This document shows positions 23,971-33,300 of a DNA stretch of 52,104 bases, piece by piece (positions within the stretch are counted from its first letter, which is position 1; each line of letters opens with the position of its first letter). The notes beneath the pieces are model-generated. The model was given only the letters and a program-made list of their open reading frames with translations, was not told the DNA's origin and searched no databases. The stretch is from NCBI GenBank assembly GCA_021736445.1, contig JAIPGA010000008.1, forward strand, positions 1 to 52,104, in the 5' to 3' direction. A program made the translations under genes and the position numbers. Source of the stretch: Synergistales bacterium (GTDB lineage: Bacteria; Synergistota; Synergistia; Synergistales; Aminiphilaceae).

Positions 23971-24921
23971 TTACCGCAACAACCCGGAGACGATGACGTC
24001 CACGGCCTCCTCCTCGTCCAGGCCCTTCGCCATGAGTCCCTCGATCTTGTCGTCGGCGATCCTCCCGATGGCGGCTTCGTGGGTCACCTCCGCTTCCGGA
24101 TGGGTGACCTTGACCACCGGCGAGGCCTCCGCCTGGGCCTGTCCTTGGACTACCTCGGTACAGTCCACATGGCCACGGGCCCCGGGGGCCGCGCCGTCGA
24201 TCATTCCGAGGAATTTCCCGCTGCTCTCATCGCGGAGAACCGTTCGCGCCTTGATCAGCGCACTGCTTCCAGGGCCTCGCAGCTGGATGACATCACGGAC
24301 AAGACAGCTGTCGTCCTTCTTCCCATAGACCTTGGAGGTCAATTCCACCCGGCTCTTCGCGCCGAAAGCGTCGACATCCATGTCGATCTCCAGATCACCC
24401 ACACGCCCCTCGACAAGGGAGAAATCACCGGAGTAGAGCGCCCCGTCGCCCAGTGTCACCCGCGTTTTGGGGCGCACCTCGATCTCGCCTTCCTTGCCGT
24501 GGACATGCACCTCGTTGTAGGCAAAGCGGGCTCCCTCGGCGAGGGTGATGTCGCCTTCCATCTCGTGCACCAGCTTGACGGCATTGGGAAAGATGCAGTG
24601 GGAGAGGAAGCCGGCACTGGCGTTCCGGCCGATGCGGATATGGCTGGTGATCACCTGCCTCCCGTCTTTGCCCAGATGTCCGAAACAGAGATGGACCTGC
24701 TTTTCGATCTGCGCTCCATCGGCCACATCGATATAGGCCTCGATGCCATCCTCGGTCTCCCGGGCTTCAATGGTCAGTCCGGGCACCTCCCCCTGACCGA
24801 GAACCTGATTGGCGTGCACCACCACATAGGCGGTGTCGGCCGCACCGAAGGCATTCCTCTCGCTCCCCGTCTGGCTCGCGATGTCTACCAGAGCCTTGTA
24901 TTCATCTGTCGTTGCCGCCAT
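23971..24921 (-). CDS. sufB: SufB/SufD-family Fe-S cluster scaffold protein (short form)
   Basis: 316 residues, shorter than the ~460-480 of enterobacterial SufB, and like the single scaffold of minimal two-gene SUF systems. It assembles Fe-S clusters with the ATPase SufC. The conserved C-terminal block is present: GHVDCTEVVQG with the scaffold Cys, VTHEAAIGRI with the His, and GLDEEEAVDVIVSGLL. The beta-helical middle shows the typical repeated short strands (SRVELTSKVYG, SSALIKARTVLRDES). It starts three bases after sufC and no sufD, sufS or sufU is adjacent. The symbol reflects family, not full equivalence. Confidence 0.87.
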   Translation of the reverse strand: MAATTDEYKALVDIASQTGSERNAFGAADTAYVVVHANQVLGQGEVPGLTIEARETEDGIEAYIDVADGAQIEKQVHLCFGHLGKDGRQVITSHIRIGRNASAGFLSHCIFPNAVKLVHEMEGDITLAEGARFAYNEVHVHGKEGEIEVRPKTRVTLGDGALYSGDFSLVEGRVGDLEIDMDVDAFGAKSRVELTSKVYGKKDDSCLVRDVIQLRGPGSSALIKARTVLRDESSGKFLGMIDGAAPGARGHVDCTEVVQGQAQAEASPVVKVTHPEAEVTHEAAIGRIADDKIEGLMAKGLDEEEAVDVIVSGLLR

Positions 24922-24924
24922 GGG

Positions 24925-25662
24925 CTACACCTCCTTCGCTGCATGGTGCGGGTCGAGATCCCGGCAGGGGGTGCACTGGTTCATGAAGTACCGCTTCACC
25001 GCCTCGGGACTCCCTTCCAGTACGATCTCGCCGGCGCACATCAGGTACGAACGGTCACAGCCTTCCGACACATCCTCGCGGTGGGTGATGATCAGCACGC
25101 TGCTGCCGTTCTCCGTGAGATGCCGAAAGAGACGCATGATCTCCCCCAGAGCCAGCAGGTCGACCCCCGAGTCGGGTTCATCCAGAATAGCCAGCACGGG
25201 TTTCATGAGATAGACCGAGGCCAGCTCGATCCGTTTGCGTTCTCCACCGGAGAGCCCCCGGTCCATCATCCGTTCCAGATAGCGGGGTTCCAGCTGCACC
25301 CGTTGCAGGGCGTCCTCCATCATGGCCTCGGAGACACTGGCGGCCGAAAGCTTCAGGTAATCCTTGACGGAGATCCCCTCGTATCGGGCCGGATGCTGCC
25401 AGGCCAGGGAGATCCCCCTTCTGGCGCGCTCAGTGATGTTCATGCCGGTAATCTCCTCGCCGCGGAAGTAGATGCCCCCGGACTGAGGCGCAAAGCGGCC
25501 CAGGCCCATCAGTGCGTAGGCAAGACTCGACTTGCCGGCGCCATTTCTTCCCAAAACACCTGTCACCTCTCCCGGATGGATCTCCAGGCTCACCTTGTCA
25601 AGCACCCTGGTCTCCTCCCGGTATACCGTTACCTCGTCGACAAACAGAAGATCCTCTCGCAT
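24925..25662 (-). CDS. sufC: Fe-S cluster assembly ATPase SufC
   Basis: 245 residues of an ABC ATPase. Walker A is GRNGAGKSS, the Q loop is in AWQHPARYEG, the signature is LSGGERKR, Walker B LAILDEPDSGVD, and the switch His is in IITHRED. DEPDSGVD instead of the transport-type DEPTSALD is typical of SufC. The C-terminus has two cysteines (QCTPCRDL), which is not universal. ATG 25662 follows GGGAGGG; a frame from 25701 starts inside the promoter region. It is first in the two-gene operon sufC-sufB and has a strong promoter with a palindrome over the start site. Confidence 0.92.
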   Translation of the reverse strand: MREDLLFVDEVTVYREETRVLDKVSLEIHPGEVTGVLGRNGAGKSSLAYALMGLGRFAPQSGGIYFRGEEITGMNITERARRGISLAWQHPARYEGISVKDYLKLSAASVSEAMMEDALQRVQLEPRYLERMMDRGLSGGERKRIELASVYLMKPVLAILDEPDSGVDLLALGEIMRLFRHLTENGSSVLIITHREDVSEGCDRSYLMCAGEIVLEGSPEAVKRYFMNQCTPCRDLDPHHAAKEV

Positions 25663-25692
25663 ATCGCATCCCTCCCGGGATTGCTTCGTTTC

Positions 25693-25735
25693 TAAAATCA
25701 TTTTAAATTATAGACCCCTTCCGGCTCCCGGTCAA
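25693..25735 (-). promoter_or_regulatory. Promoter and candidate operator of sufCB
   Basis: Minus strand TTGACC (25730-25735), 17-base spacer, TATAAT (25707-25712), a near-consensus promoter. Just downstream, over the expected start site, lies the 13-base perfect palindrome TAAAATCATTTTA (25693-25705), a likely repressor site. An Rrf2/IscR-type or iron regulator is plausible but not shown. Confidence 0.65.
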
Positions 25736-25740
25736 CAGAG

Positions 25741-25775
25741 CTTCCCCCAGCGTGCAGGGGCAACGCTGGGGGAAG
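25741..25775 (-). terminator. Hairpin without U tract after pgi
   Basis: CTTCCCCCAGCGT pairs perfectly with ACGCTGGGGGAAG around a nine-base loop. No T run on either strand. It lies between the end of pgi and the sufC promoter, both minus strand. Confidence 0.6.
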
Positions 25776-25814
25776 AGACAACCCGTTACGGCGTTTTGCG
25801 TTTCCCAACGGACA

Positions 25815-27182
25815 TCACACCTCAAACCGCCGGCTATCCATCTCCTCCATATGTCCCCGCACACCCCGGGCAGCATCCCGGTATCCGTCTCTGCCCAGGA
25901 GTCCGTAGATATAGTGCTTCCCCTGCTCCACGCCCGGTTGATCAAAGGGATTCACACCCATGAGATAGCCCGTCACCGCCGTGGTGTATTCGTAGAGAAA
26001 GAGGAGGGCGCCGAGCGTCTCGGCATCCAGCCGCTCCAGCTCTATCCAGATCACCGGTCTCCCCGCCTGCCGCAGCGAGGCGGCCGTCGCCTGGGCCTCC
26101 ACATGGAGCATCTCCCCACAGGAGGTCCCGCTCAGGTATGCAAGCCCCTGCAGACTGGCGTAGGGCGACGGGGCTATCGCCTGATCCTCCTCGATCCGCC
26201 GCTGCGCCAGCACCGTGTACAGCTTGTCGTCGGGGCCGGCGGTGTAGAGCTGAACCTGGGAGTGCTGGTCCACCGCCCCCAGCGCCTTGACGGGGGTGCT
26301 CCCCCTGCCTTCCTTGCCAAGGCTCTCGCCCCAGAGCTGGGCGAACCACTCGGCGAAATCCTTCAACCCGTCACCGTAGGGGAAGATGACCGCCATGTTC
26401 CGTCCCGCCAGGGCGTGCCGGTGGTGCAGAGCCGCCAGCATCCAGCCGGGGTTCTCCCCGATGCTGTCGGCGGCCCGGAGCCGTTCATCCATCCGGCGGG
26501 CTCCGGCCAGCAGGGAGGCGACATCGATATCCAACGCCGACGCGGCGAGGAGACCCACATCGGAAAGCACCGAAAAACGGCCCCCCACATCGGGCGGCAG
26601 CGGCAGGTTCGCCGCCCCTATCTCGCGCACAAAGGAACGGAGTGAGCCCTCTTCGGGATCGGTGATCACCACCACACGCTTCAGGGCCTCCTCTTCGCCC
26701 AGGGCATCGCAGAGGCGCCGGAAAAACCAGAGGAAGTTGGCCATGGTCTCCGCCGTGCTCCCCGATTTGCTGACCACGATCAGAGCCGTGGAATGGGGAT
26801 CCAGGGCGTTCCAGATCCGGTGGTTTTCCAGGGGGTCCACATTGTCGGCCATGAAGAAGGCCGGGCGTCCCCCCTCCTTCCGGGGGAAGCCGCCGCCTGG
26901 GGGATGGAGCAGTGCATTGATGAGGGTGAGCGTTCCCAGGGAAGACCCCCCGATGCCGGCTTGCACAATGCTGTCGAATCCGGAGAGCCACTCCCCTGTC
27001 CGCCGGATCTCACCAGCATCGCCATAGGGGAGATGGAGCCATCCAAAACCGCTTTGTCTCTCCTGCGCCCCCCTGCGGAGCCAGCGCTCCGCCTCCCGGC
27101 AGGCCTTCTCGTCGTTGGTGACCGGCTGGGGCAAGGCCTCCAGGGCACCGCCGACGGAGAGGGAGAGTATCGGATCCGTCAT
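25815..27182 (-). CDS. pgi: Glucose-6-phosphate isomerase
   Basis: 455 residues, the shorter bacterial form. It interconverts glucose 6-phosphate and fructose 6-phosphate. Substrate phosphate binding is in GIGGSSLG and VSKSGSTAET. The catalytic Glu is in WGESLGKEG, the His in AVDQHSQVQLYT and the Lys in GVEQGKHYIYG near the C-terminus. The ATG at 27182 follows AGGAG and lies nine bases after the folB stop, so the two are probably co-transcribed. Confidence 0.95.
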   Translation of the reverse strand: MTDPILSLSVGGALEALPQPVTNDEKACREAERWLRRGAQERQSGFGWLHLPYGDAGEIRRTGEWLSGFDSIVQAGIGGSSLGTLTLINALLHPPGGGFPRKEGGRPAFFMADNVDPLENHRIWNALDPHSTALIVVSKSGSTAETMANFLWFFRRLCDALGEEEALKRVVVITDPEEGSLRSFVREIGAANLPLPPDVGGRFSVLSDVGLLAASALDIDVASLLAGARRMDERLRAADSIGENPGWMLAALHHRHALAGRNMAVIFPYGDGLKDFAEWFAQLWGESLGKEGRGSTPVKALGAVDQHSQVQLYTAGPDDKLYTVLAQRRIEEDQAIAPSPYASLQGLAYLSGTSCGEMLHVEAQATAASLRQAGRPVIWIELERLDAETLGALLFLYEYTTAVTGYLMGVNPFDQPGVEQGKHYIYGLLGRDGYRDAARGVRGHMEEMDSRRFEV

Positions 27183-27191
27183 GACTGTCTC

Positions 27192-27566
27192 CTACTCCGC
27201 AACATCGGCACGGCTCACGGTGAGTGCGACCTCCGCATCGGAGAGGACACCCGGCACATAGAGCTGTCCCCGGCTGAGTGTGGCCGTCACCGTCTCCAGC
27301 TGCCGGTGTTTCCGGAAGAGCCGGCGGGCGATCGCAAATCCCAGGGCTTCCATGGTATAGAATTTGGTGTTCATCACGACCTCTTTGGTCAACTCGTAAA
27401 CGGCTGCATAGTTCGGGGCCGCATCGGGGTCATCCAGCTGCTCCACAGGGAGGTCGTAGGAGACCTCCAGAGAGAGATCCAGGACCTGCCCGAGCTCCCG
27501 CTCTACCTCGAGCGAGCCGTGGAAGGCGTGGAACTGCATACCACGCAACCGTAAAACATTTCGCAT
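27192..27566 (-). CDS. folB: Dihydroneopterin aldolase-type protein FolB
   Basis: 124 residues, the usual size. FolB splits dihydroneopterin in folate synthesis. The family pattern is visible: LRGMQFHAFHGSLEVERELGQ near the N-terminus with the conserved Glu, an acidic N-Y-A-A-VYEL segment, YTMEALGFAIARRLF, and a final VTATLSRGQ strand. The usual catalytic Lys in K-P near the C-terminus is not clear here: the sequence reads SRGQLYVPG. This could be a divergent FolB or a relative in pterin metabolism. ATG 27566 is eight bases after GGAG. Other fol genes are not present. Confidence 0.78.
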   Translation of the reverse strand: MRNVLRLRGMQFHAFHGSLEVERELGQVLDLSLEVSYDLPVEQLDDPDAAPNYAAVYELTKEVVMNTKFYTMEALGFAIARRLFRKHRQLETVTATLSRGQLYVPGVLSDAEVALTVSRADVAE

Positions 27567-27618
27567 CGCAATCACTCCCATATATCCTTCGTCTGTTCGG
27601 ATCTCCGCAGGGCTGGGA

Positions 27619-27870
27619 TTATTCCTTTCCGAGCCCTTCCTCGCGCAGTGCCGCATCAATGGCAGGCTTGTCGAAGCCGACAATGTACCGGTCGCCGACG
27701 GCGATCACCGGCACACCCATCTGTCGGGTGTTGCGCACCATCTCCATTGCCGCTTCGCGATCCGCCCCCACGTCGACATCCTCGTACTCGACATTCTGCG
27801 ACGCAAGGTACTCCTTGGCCTTCCGACACCACGGGCAGGCCGACGTGGAATAGACCTTGACTGCCACCAT
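27619..27870 (-). CDS. Glutaredoxin-like protein
   Basis: 83 residues in a thioredoxin fold. The redox motif is CPWC (STSACPWCRKAKEYL), with the cis-proline in MGVPVIAVGD and the GFDKPAIDAAL helix. It resembles the NrdH/YruB-type glutaredoxins that may take electrons from thioredoxin reductase. A GGGAGGG site precedes ATG 27870. It is first in the minus-strand run grx, folB, pgi and diverges from the NuoE-like gene. Its partner is unknown. Confidence 0.9.
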   Translation of the reverse strand: MVAVKVYSTSACPWCRKAKEYLASQNVEYEDVDVGADREAAMEMVRNTRQMGVPVIAVGDRYIVGFDKPAIDAALREEGLGKE

Positions 27871-27950
27871 CGCTCCCTCCCTCAGCTGTAGTGAATAGTG
27901 TGAGAAAAATAAACTTGCACTGTTATCTCAGAATCTTCCATGCGACGGCG

Positions 27951-28021
27951 TTCACATTTCCTGCAGATACGGTATAATGCCCTTGCCGACTTTGCAGATC
28001 CCTCTCCAGTGGTCGCAAAGT
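27951..28021 (+). promoter_or_regulatory. Promoter and inverted repeat before the electron-transfer operon
   Basis: TTCACA, 16-base spacer, TATAAT (27973-27978). About 85 bases of leader follow, with ACTTTGC (27989-27995) and GCAAAGT (28015-28021) forming an inverted repeat that could be a leader hairpin or a binding site. Confidence 0.55.
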
Positions 28022-28068
28022 TTGCTTTTTCCTCGAGTATAGCATAAAGATGAAGGGGAGTGACCTCC

Positions 28069-28557
28069 ATGAAAGCACCTGCCCCGGCCCCGGAACAGCT
28101 TTCTGAGCACCTCGACGCAATAATCGAGCGCTACAGGGACAAGAAAGGGGCCACGATTCCACTTCTTGCAGAGGTTCAGGACTGTTTCGGCTACCTTCCG
28201 GAGAATGCTGTCTCCTATGTCGCCCGGAACCTGGACATTCCTGCAGCCCAGCTCTTCGGCGTAGCGACGTTCTACTCCATGTTCCGATTCCAGCCTGAGG
28301 GGAAGTACGTGGTCCGTCTCTGCCGCGGAACGGCCTGCCACGTACAGGGTTCCCTGCTGATCGGAGAACAGCTCCAACGCTATCTGGGCGTCAAAGAAGG
28401 TGCAACCACCGACGATGGAATGTTCACGTTGCAGTACGTAGCGTGCCTTGGCTGTTGCAGCCTCGCGCCGGTGATGATGGTCGGCGACCAGGTTCACGGC
28501 CGTCTGACACCGGACAAGGCCGTAGAAGTACTGGAAGACTACCGCAAACGCGGGTAA
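28069..28557 (+). CDS. NuoE/HndA-type [2Fe-2S] subunit
   Basis: 162 residues. The helical N-terminal part (LDAIIERYRDKKGATIPLLAE) is followed by a thioredoxin-like domain with the four cluster cysteines: Cys in LCRGTACHVQG and in VACLGCCSLAP (CxxxxC and CxxxC spacing). LFGVATFYSMFRF is the usual family block. It feeds electrons together with the NuoF-like subunit encoded 17 bases downstream. The ATG at 28069 follows AAGGGGAGTGA. It is first of three co-oriented genes in a module like the NADH-binding part of complex I and of bifurcating hydrogenases. Confidence 0.93.
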   Translation: MKAPAPAPEQLSEHLDAIIERYRDKKGATIPLLAEVQDCFGYLPENAVSYVARNLDIPAAQLFGVATFYSMFRFQPEGKYVVRLCRGTACHVQGSLLIGEQLQRYLGVKEGATTDDGMFTLQYVACLGCCSLAPVMMVGDQVHGRLTPDKAVEVLEDYRKRG

Positions 28558-28574
28558 CGGGAGGGACTGAGTCA

Positions 28575-30344
28575 ATGGCACGTACAACCGTCAAGGTCGG
28601 CCTTGCCAGCTGTGGCATCGCCGCCGGAGCCACTCCGGTCTATGACGAGCTCAACGCGTTGCTGGCCGACAACCCCAGGGTCGAGCTGAAAAGAGTCGGC
28701 TGCATCGGCCTCTGCTTCCACGAACCCCTGGTGGAAGTGGAGCAGGACAACGAACGGGTGATCTACGGCGAGGTCGATTCGGAGCTGGCACAGCGGATCG
28801 TATCGGAACACATCGAGAAGGGGGCCCCTATCCACGAGCGGGCCATTTTTTCTACCGTTGAGCAGGCGGTTGAAAACGAGATGCTGGGCGAACAGGTCCG
28901 GATCGTTCTACGGAACTGCGGGCTGATCGACCCGGAGATCATCGACGAATACCTCGCCCGGAACGGCTATAAAGGGCTGGAGAAGGCACTCACCAGGATG
29001 ACCCCCTACGGTGTTGTGCAGGAAGTGCTGGAAAGCGGCCTCCGCGGCCGCGGCGGGGCCGGCTTCCCCACGGGGCTGAAATGGTCTTTCGCCCGCAAGG
29101 CATCGGGCGAACCCAAATACATCGTCTGTAATGCCGACGAAGGCGACCCCGGCGCGTTCATGGACCGCTCCGTCCTGGAGGGGGACCCCCACAATATCAT
29201 CGAAGGGATGGCCATCGCCGCCTACGGGATCGGTGCCTCCAAAGGGTACATCTACTGCCGCGCCGAGTATCCGCTGGCGATCCGTCACCTGAAAACGGCG
29301 CTCCACCAAGCACGGGAACGGGGGTACCTGGGCAACAACATCCTCGGCACAGGGTTTGCCTTCGATATCGAGATCAAGGAGGGCGCCGGCGCCTTCGTCT
29401 GCGGCGAGGAGACGGCGCTGATGGCCTCCATCGAAGGGAAACGCGGCATGCCGCGTCCCCGACCGCCCTTCCCCGCCCAGAGCGGCATCTTCGGGAAACC
29501 CACCAATATCAATAACGTAGAGACCCTGGGCAACGTTGCGTGGATCATCCTCCACGGCGCCGAGAGCTTCAGCCAGTACGGCATCGGCCGAAGCCGGGGC
29601 ACCAAGGTCTTCGCCCTGGCCGGCAAGATCCGCAAGGGCGGCCTCGTAGAGGTCCCCATGGGGATGCCTCTGCGGGATGTCATCTTCAAGGTCGGCGGCG
29701 GGATCCCCGGTGACAAGAAATTCAAGGCCGTTCAGCTGGGCGGTCCCTCAGGCGGCTGCCTCCCCGAATCGCTTCTGGACACGCCGGTGGACTACGAATC
29801 CATCAACGCAACGGGAGCCATCATGGGCTCCGGCGGGATGATCGTCATGGACGAATCCACCTGCATCGTCGATGTGGCCAAGTTCTTCCTCTCCTTCACA
29901 CAGGAGGAATCCTGCGGGAAGTGCCCCTTCTGCCGGATCGGCACCCGAAGAATGCTGGAAACGCTGACGCGGATCACCGCAGGAGAGGGCAAACCGGAGG
30001 ATCTGGACCTGCTCCAGGAACTCTGCCGCGAAATCCAGGACGGCTCGCTCTGCGGCCTCGGTCAGACGGCGCCGAACCCTGTGTTGACCACCACCAAGTA
30101 TTTCCGCGAGGAATACGAAACCCATATCAACGAAAAGAAGTGCCCCGCCAAGGTATGCATGCCGTTGATCCACTATACCATCGACCCCGAGAAGTGCATC
30201 GGCTGCACCAAGTGCGCCCGGATCTGCCCGGTCGGCGCCATCAGCGGCGCGCCAAAGAAGGCCCACGTCATCGACGACGACACCTGCGTCCGGTGCGGAC
30301 AGTGTATCGAAACATGTCCCGTAGACGCTATCTCCGTGGATTAG
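28575..30344 (+). CDS. NuoF/HydB-type NADH- and FMN-binding subunit with extra ferredoxin domains
   Basis: 589 residues. Domains in order: thioredoxin-like [2Fe-2S] domain (SCGIAAGATPVYDEL, GCIGLC; residues 10-90); FMN/NADH domain with RGRGGAGFPTGLKW (about 155) and NADEGDPGAFMDR; SLBB; the cluster-binding helix bundle with CGKCPFCRIGTRR (about 447) and LCGLGQ; then two [4Fe-4S] ferredoxin motifs, CIGCTKCARICPVG (about 540) and CVRCGQCIETCPVD (about 570). This layout is that of HydB, HndC and Bfu-family B subunits, which can bifurcate electrons between NAD(H) and ferredoxin. Start ATG 28575 has only a weak site and may be coupled to the gene before. Confidence 0.93.
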   Translation: MARTTVKVGLASCGIAAGATPVYDELNALLADNPRVELKRVGCIGLCFHEPLVEVEQDNERVIYGEVDSELAQRIVSEHIEKGAPIHERAIFSTVEQAVENEMLGEQVRIVLRNCGLIDPEIIDEYLARNGYKGLEKALTRMTPYGVVQEVLESGLRGRGGAGFPTGLKWSFARKASGEPKYIVCNADEGDPGAFMDRSVLEGDPHNIIEGMAIAAYGIGASKGYIYCRAEYPLAIRHLKTALHQARERGYLGNNILGTGFAFDIEIKEGAGAFVCGEETALMASIEGKRGMPRPRPPFPAQSGIFGKPTNINNVETLGNVAWIILHGAESFSQYGIGRSRGTKVFALAGKIRKGGLVEVPMGMPLRDVIFKVGGGIPGDKKFKAVQLGGPSGGCLPESLLDTPVDYESINATGAIMGSGGMIVMDESTCIVDVAKFFLSFTQEESCGKCPFCRIGTRRMLETLTRITAGEGKPEDLDLLQELCREIQDGSLCGLGQTAPNPVLTTTKYFREEYETHINEKKCPAKVCMPLIHYTIDPEKCIGCTKCARICPVGAISGAPKKAHVIDDDTCVRCGQCIETCPVDAISVD

Positions 30345-30360
30345 GGAGGTTCAAGGAATC

Positions 30361-33300
30361 ATGAAGGACCGAACAGTACGCGTCATCCTCAACGGTCGGG
30401 AGGTCCTGGGCTATCCCGGGCAGCGGCTTCTCGACCTCTGCGAAGAGTGCGGCGTGGAGATCCCCGCGCTTTGCTACGATCCCCACCTTTCGCTCCACGG
30501 GGGCTGCTCCATCTGCCTGGTGGAGGTGGAGGGAGCCAAATCCCTGGTCCGGGCCTGCGCCGCCACCATCCGGCCCGACATGGTGGTCCACACCAATACG
30601 GATCGGGTCCGCAACACCAGAAAGCTCGGCCTGGAACTGCTCTTCTCCGACCACGTGGGCGACTGCCGCCCTCCCTGCACCCTGGCCTGCCCGGCCCGGG
30701 GCGATGTGCAGGGCTATGTGAATCTCGCCGCCCAGGGCAAATACCACGAGGCCCTGGATACGCTCCACAACAACATCACCCTCCCCGCTTCCATCGGACG
30801 GGTCTGCCCCGCTCCCTGCGAGGAGGAATGCCGCCGGAATCTGGTAGACCACGAGGCGGTCTCCATCAGGGAGATCAAGCGCTTCATCGGCGACAGCTGC
30901 ATCGCCTCCGGCGACCTGGGCGCAATCCCGGAGATCTGCGACGACAGCCGCTCGGTGGGTGTGGTCGGCGGCGGCCCTGCAGGGCTTTCAGCGGCCTACT
31001 ACCTCCGCCTCAGGGGCTATGAGGTCCACCTCTACGAGCGGGAGGAGAAGCTCGGCGGGATGATGCGCTACGGCATCCCCGACTACCGGCTTCCCCAGGA
31101 AATACTGGACACCGAGATCGAATGGCTGATGGCCCACGGTGTACGGGTCCACACCGGCACGGGACTGGGAGAGGACATCAGCATGGAGGAACTCCGGGAC
31201 CGCCACGAGGCGGTGCTTCTGGCCATGGGCTGCTGGACCTCCACACCGCTCCGCTGCCCCGGCAAGGATCTGTCCGGCGTGGAGGGCGGCATCGAGTTCC
31301 TCTACCGGGTCAACACCGGCGAACAGGTGGACCCCGGCAGGCGGGTAGCCGTGGTGGGCGGCGGCAACACGGCGATGGACGCCTGCCGCTGCGCCAAACG
31401 ACTGGGCGCGGAGAAGGTAAGCGTGGTCTACCGACGCACCCACGACGAGATGCCCGCCGAGGAGATCGAATACCAGGAGGCTGTGGAAGAAGGCATTGAA
31501 TTCCTCTTCCTTTCCAATCCCTGCGGCATCCAGGAGGGTTCCTCATGCCTGCAGATGGAGTGCGAAACCATGGAGCTCGGCGAGCCCGACGCATCGGGCC
31601 GGCGCCGGCCCGTCCCCACCGGCGAGAAGTTCATGCTCGAGGTGGACAAGGTGATCGCGGCCATCGGACAGCGGGTGGAGTTCGGCGGATTGCCGGATAC
31701 GCTCCACGACGGGAAGAACATGGTGGTTGACGACGACTACGCCACACCGCTCACCGGGGTCTTCGTCTGCGGCGACATGCAGACCGGTCCGGACATCGCC
31801 GTGGGGGCCATCGGCGGCGGCCACTGGGCAGCCGAGTCGATCCACCACTATCTCACCACCGGCAAGCCGGAACGCCCCTTCGAGTACGATGTCACCAGGG
31901 AGCTCACCGAGGAGGACTTCAAGGACGAGGAGCGCATCCCCCGGGAGCATGCAACCCACGACCCTGCCGAGGTGCGGCTGCAGGCAGACCGGGCCTTCGC
32001 GGAGTACAACCGCGGTCTCACCGAGGAACAGGTGCTCAGAGATGCCGGGCGCTGTATGGAGTGCGGCTGTCCGGATCTCTTCGAGTGCAAGCTCCGCCGC
32101 TACGGGATCGAGTACAAGGTGGACCCCGACCGGGTGGCCGGTGACCATATCTCCAAGACCGAAGAGGTCAACCAGTACTACATCCGGAACATGGACAAAT
32201 GCATCCTCTGCGGCCGGTGTGTCCGGGCCTGCGACGAGCTGGCGGGCTTCCACGCCATCGACTTCTCCAAACGGGGCTTCGAGAGCTCGGTGGATCCCGA
32301 GTACTTCAAGGACATCGACAACTCCGACTGTACCCAGTGCGGACTCTGCGTGCAGCTCTGCCCGGTGGGGGCCCTCACCGAGAAGCGCGCCGAGCGCTGG
32401 CCCCACAGCGAAACCCCCGACATCGTCACCACCCACTGCTCCAGCTGCCCGGTAGGGTGTCAACTGGAGCTCAATCTGGACAGCTCCCACGAACGGGTGG
32501 TCCGGATCACCACCGATCTGGACGACCCCACCTCGGTCAGTGCGGGCAACAGCTGCGCCCTGGGGCGGTTCGACTACCAGGAAGACCGGGAATCACGCCT
32601 CACGGCACCACGCATCAACGGAAGAGAAACCAGCTGGAAGGAAACCCTTGACAGCCTGGCGGAAACCCTCAAAGAGAGCCCGGACTCCGACAAAACGGGG
32701 ATACTGGTGCACCCATCGCTGACCAACGAGGTGCTCGCCGGCATCGGAAGGCTGACCGACGAGGTGCTCCCGGGGGCATCCTGTGCCGTCTACGGGACCG
32801 ACGAGGCGGCTCCGCTGCGGAAGGCCATGGAAGAACGCTGGGGCACGCCCCTGGGCAGAACCATGTACGACGACATCACTTCCGCCGAGGTGGTGCTGCT
32901 CTTCGGCACCCGCACCGATGTACGCCAGCCGGTGCTGAGCTCCTGGCTCCGGAAGGCCATGCGCCACAGCCACACCAAGGTGATCTACGTGGGCAGCGAC
33001 CCGGGAATGCTGAACCGCGGGAACACACTCTTCCTCAATCCGCTGGAAGGAAGCTACGAGACCTTCCTCAAGGGGCTCCACGCCGCTGTGCTCTCGGAGG
33101 CCGACCTGCCTCTACCCGGTGCACTGGCGGACTATACGCCGGGAAAGACATCCACCACCACCGGTCTGGATTCAGGCGAACTGATCGGCGCTGCAGAGCT
33201 GCTCGTGGGAGCCGGGAAGGTCGTGACCCTGGTCAGCGAGGAGTGGGCCGCACTCCGGAAGGGTTCGGAGGACATTGTCCACATGCTGGACGCCATCAAG

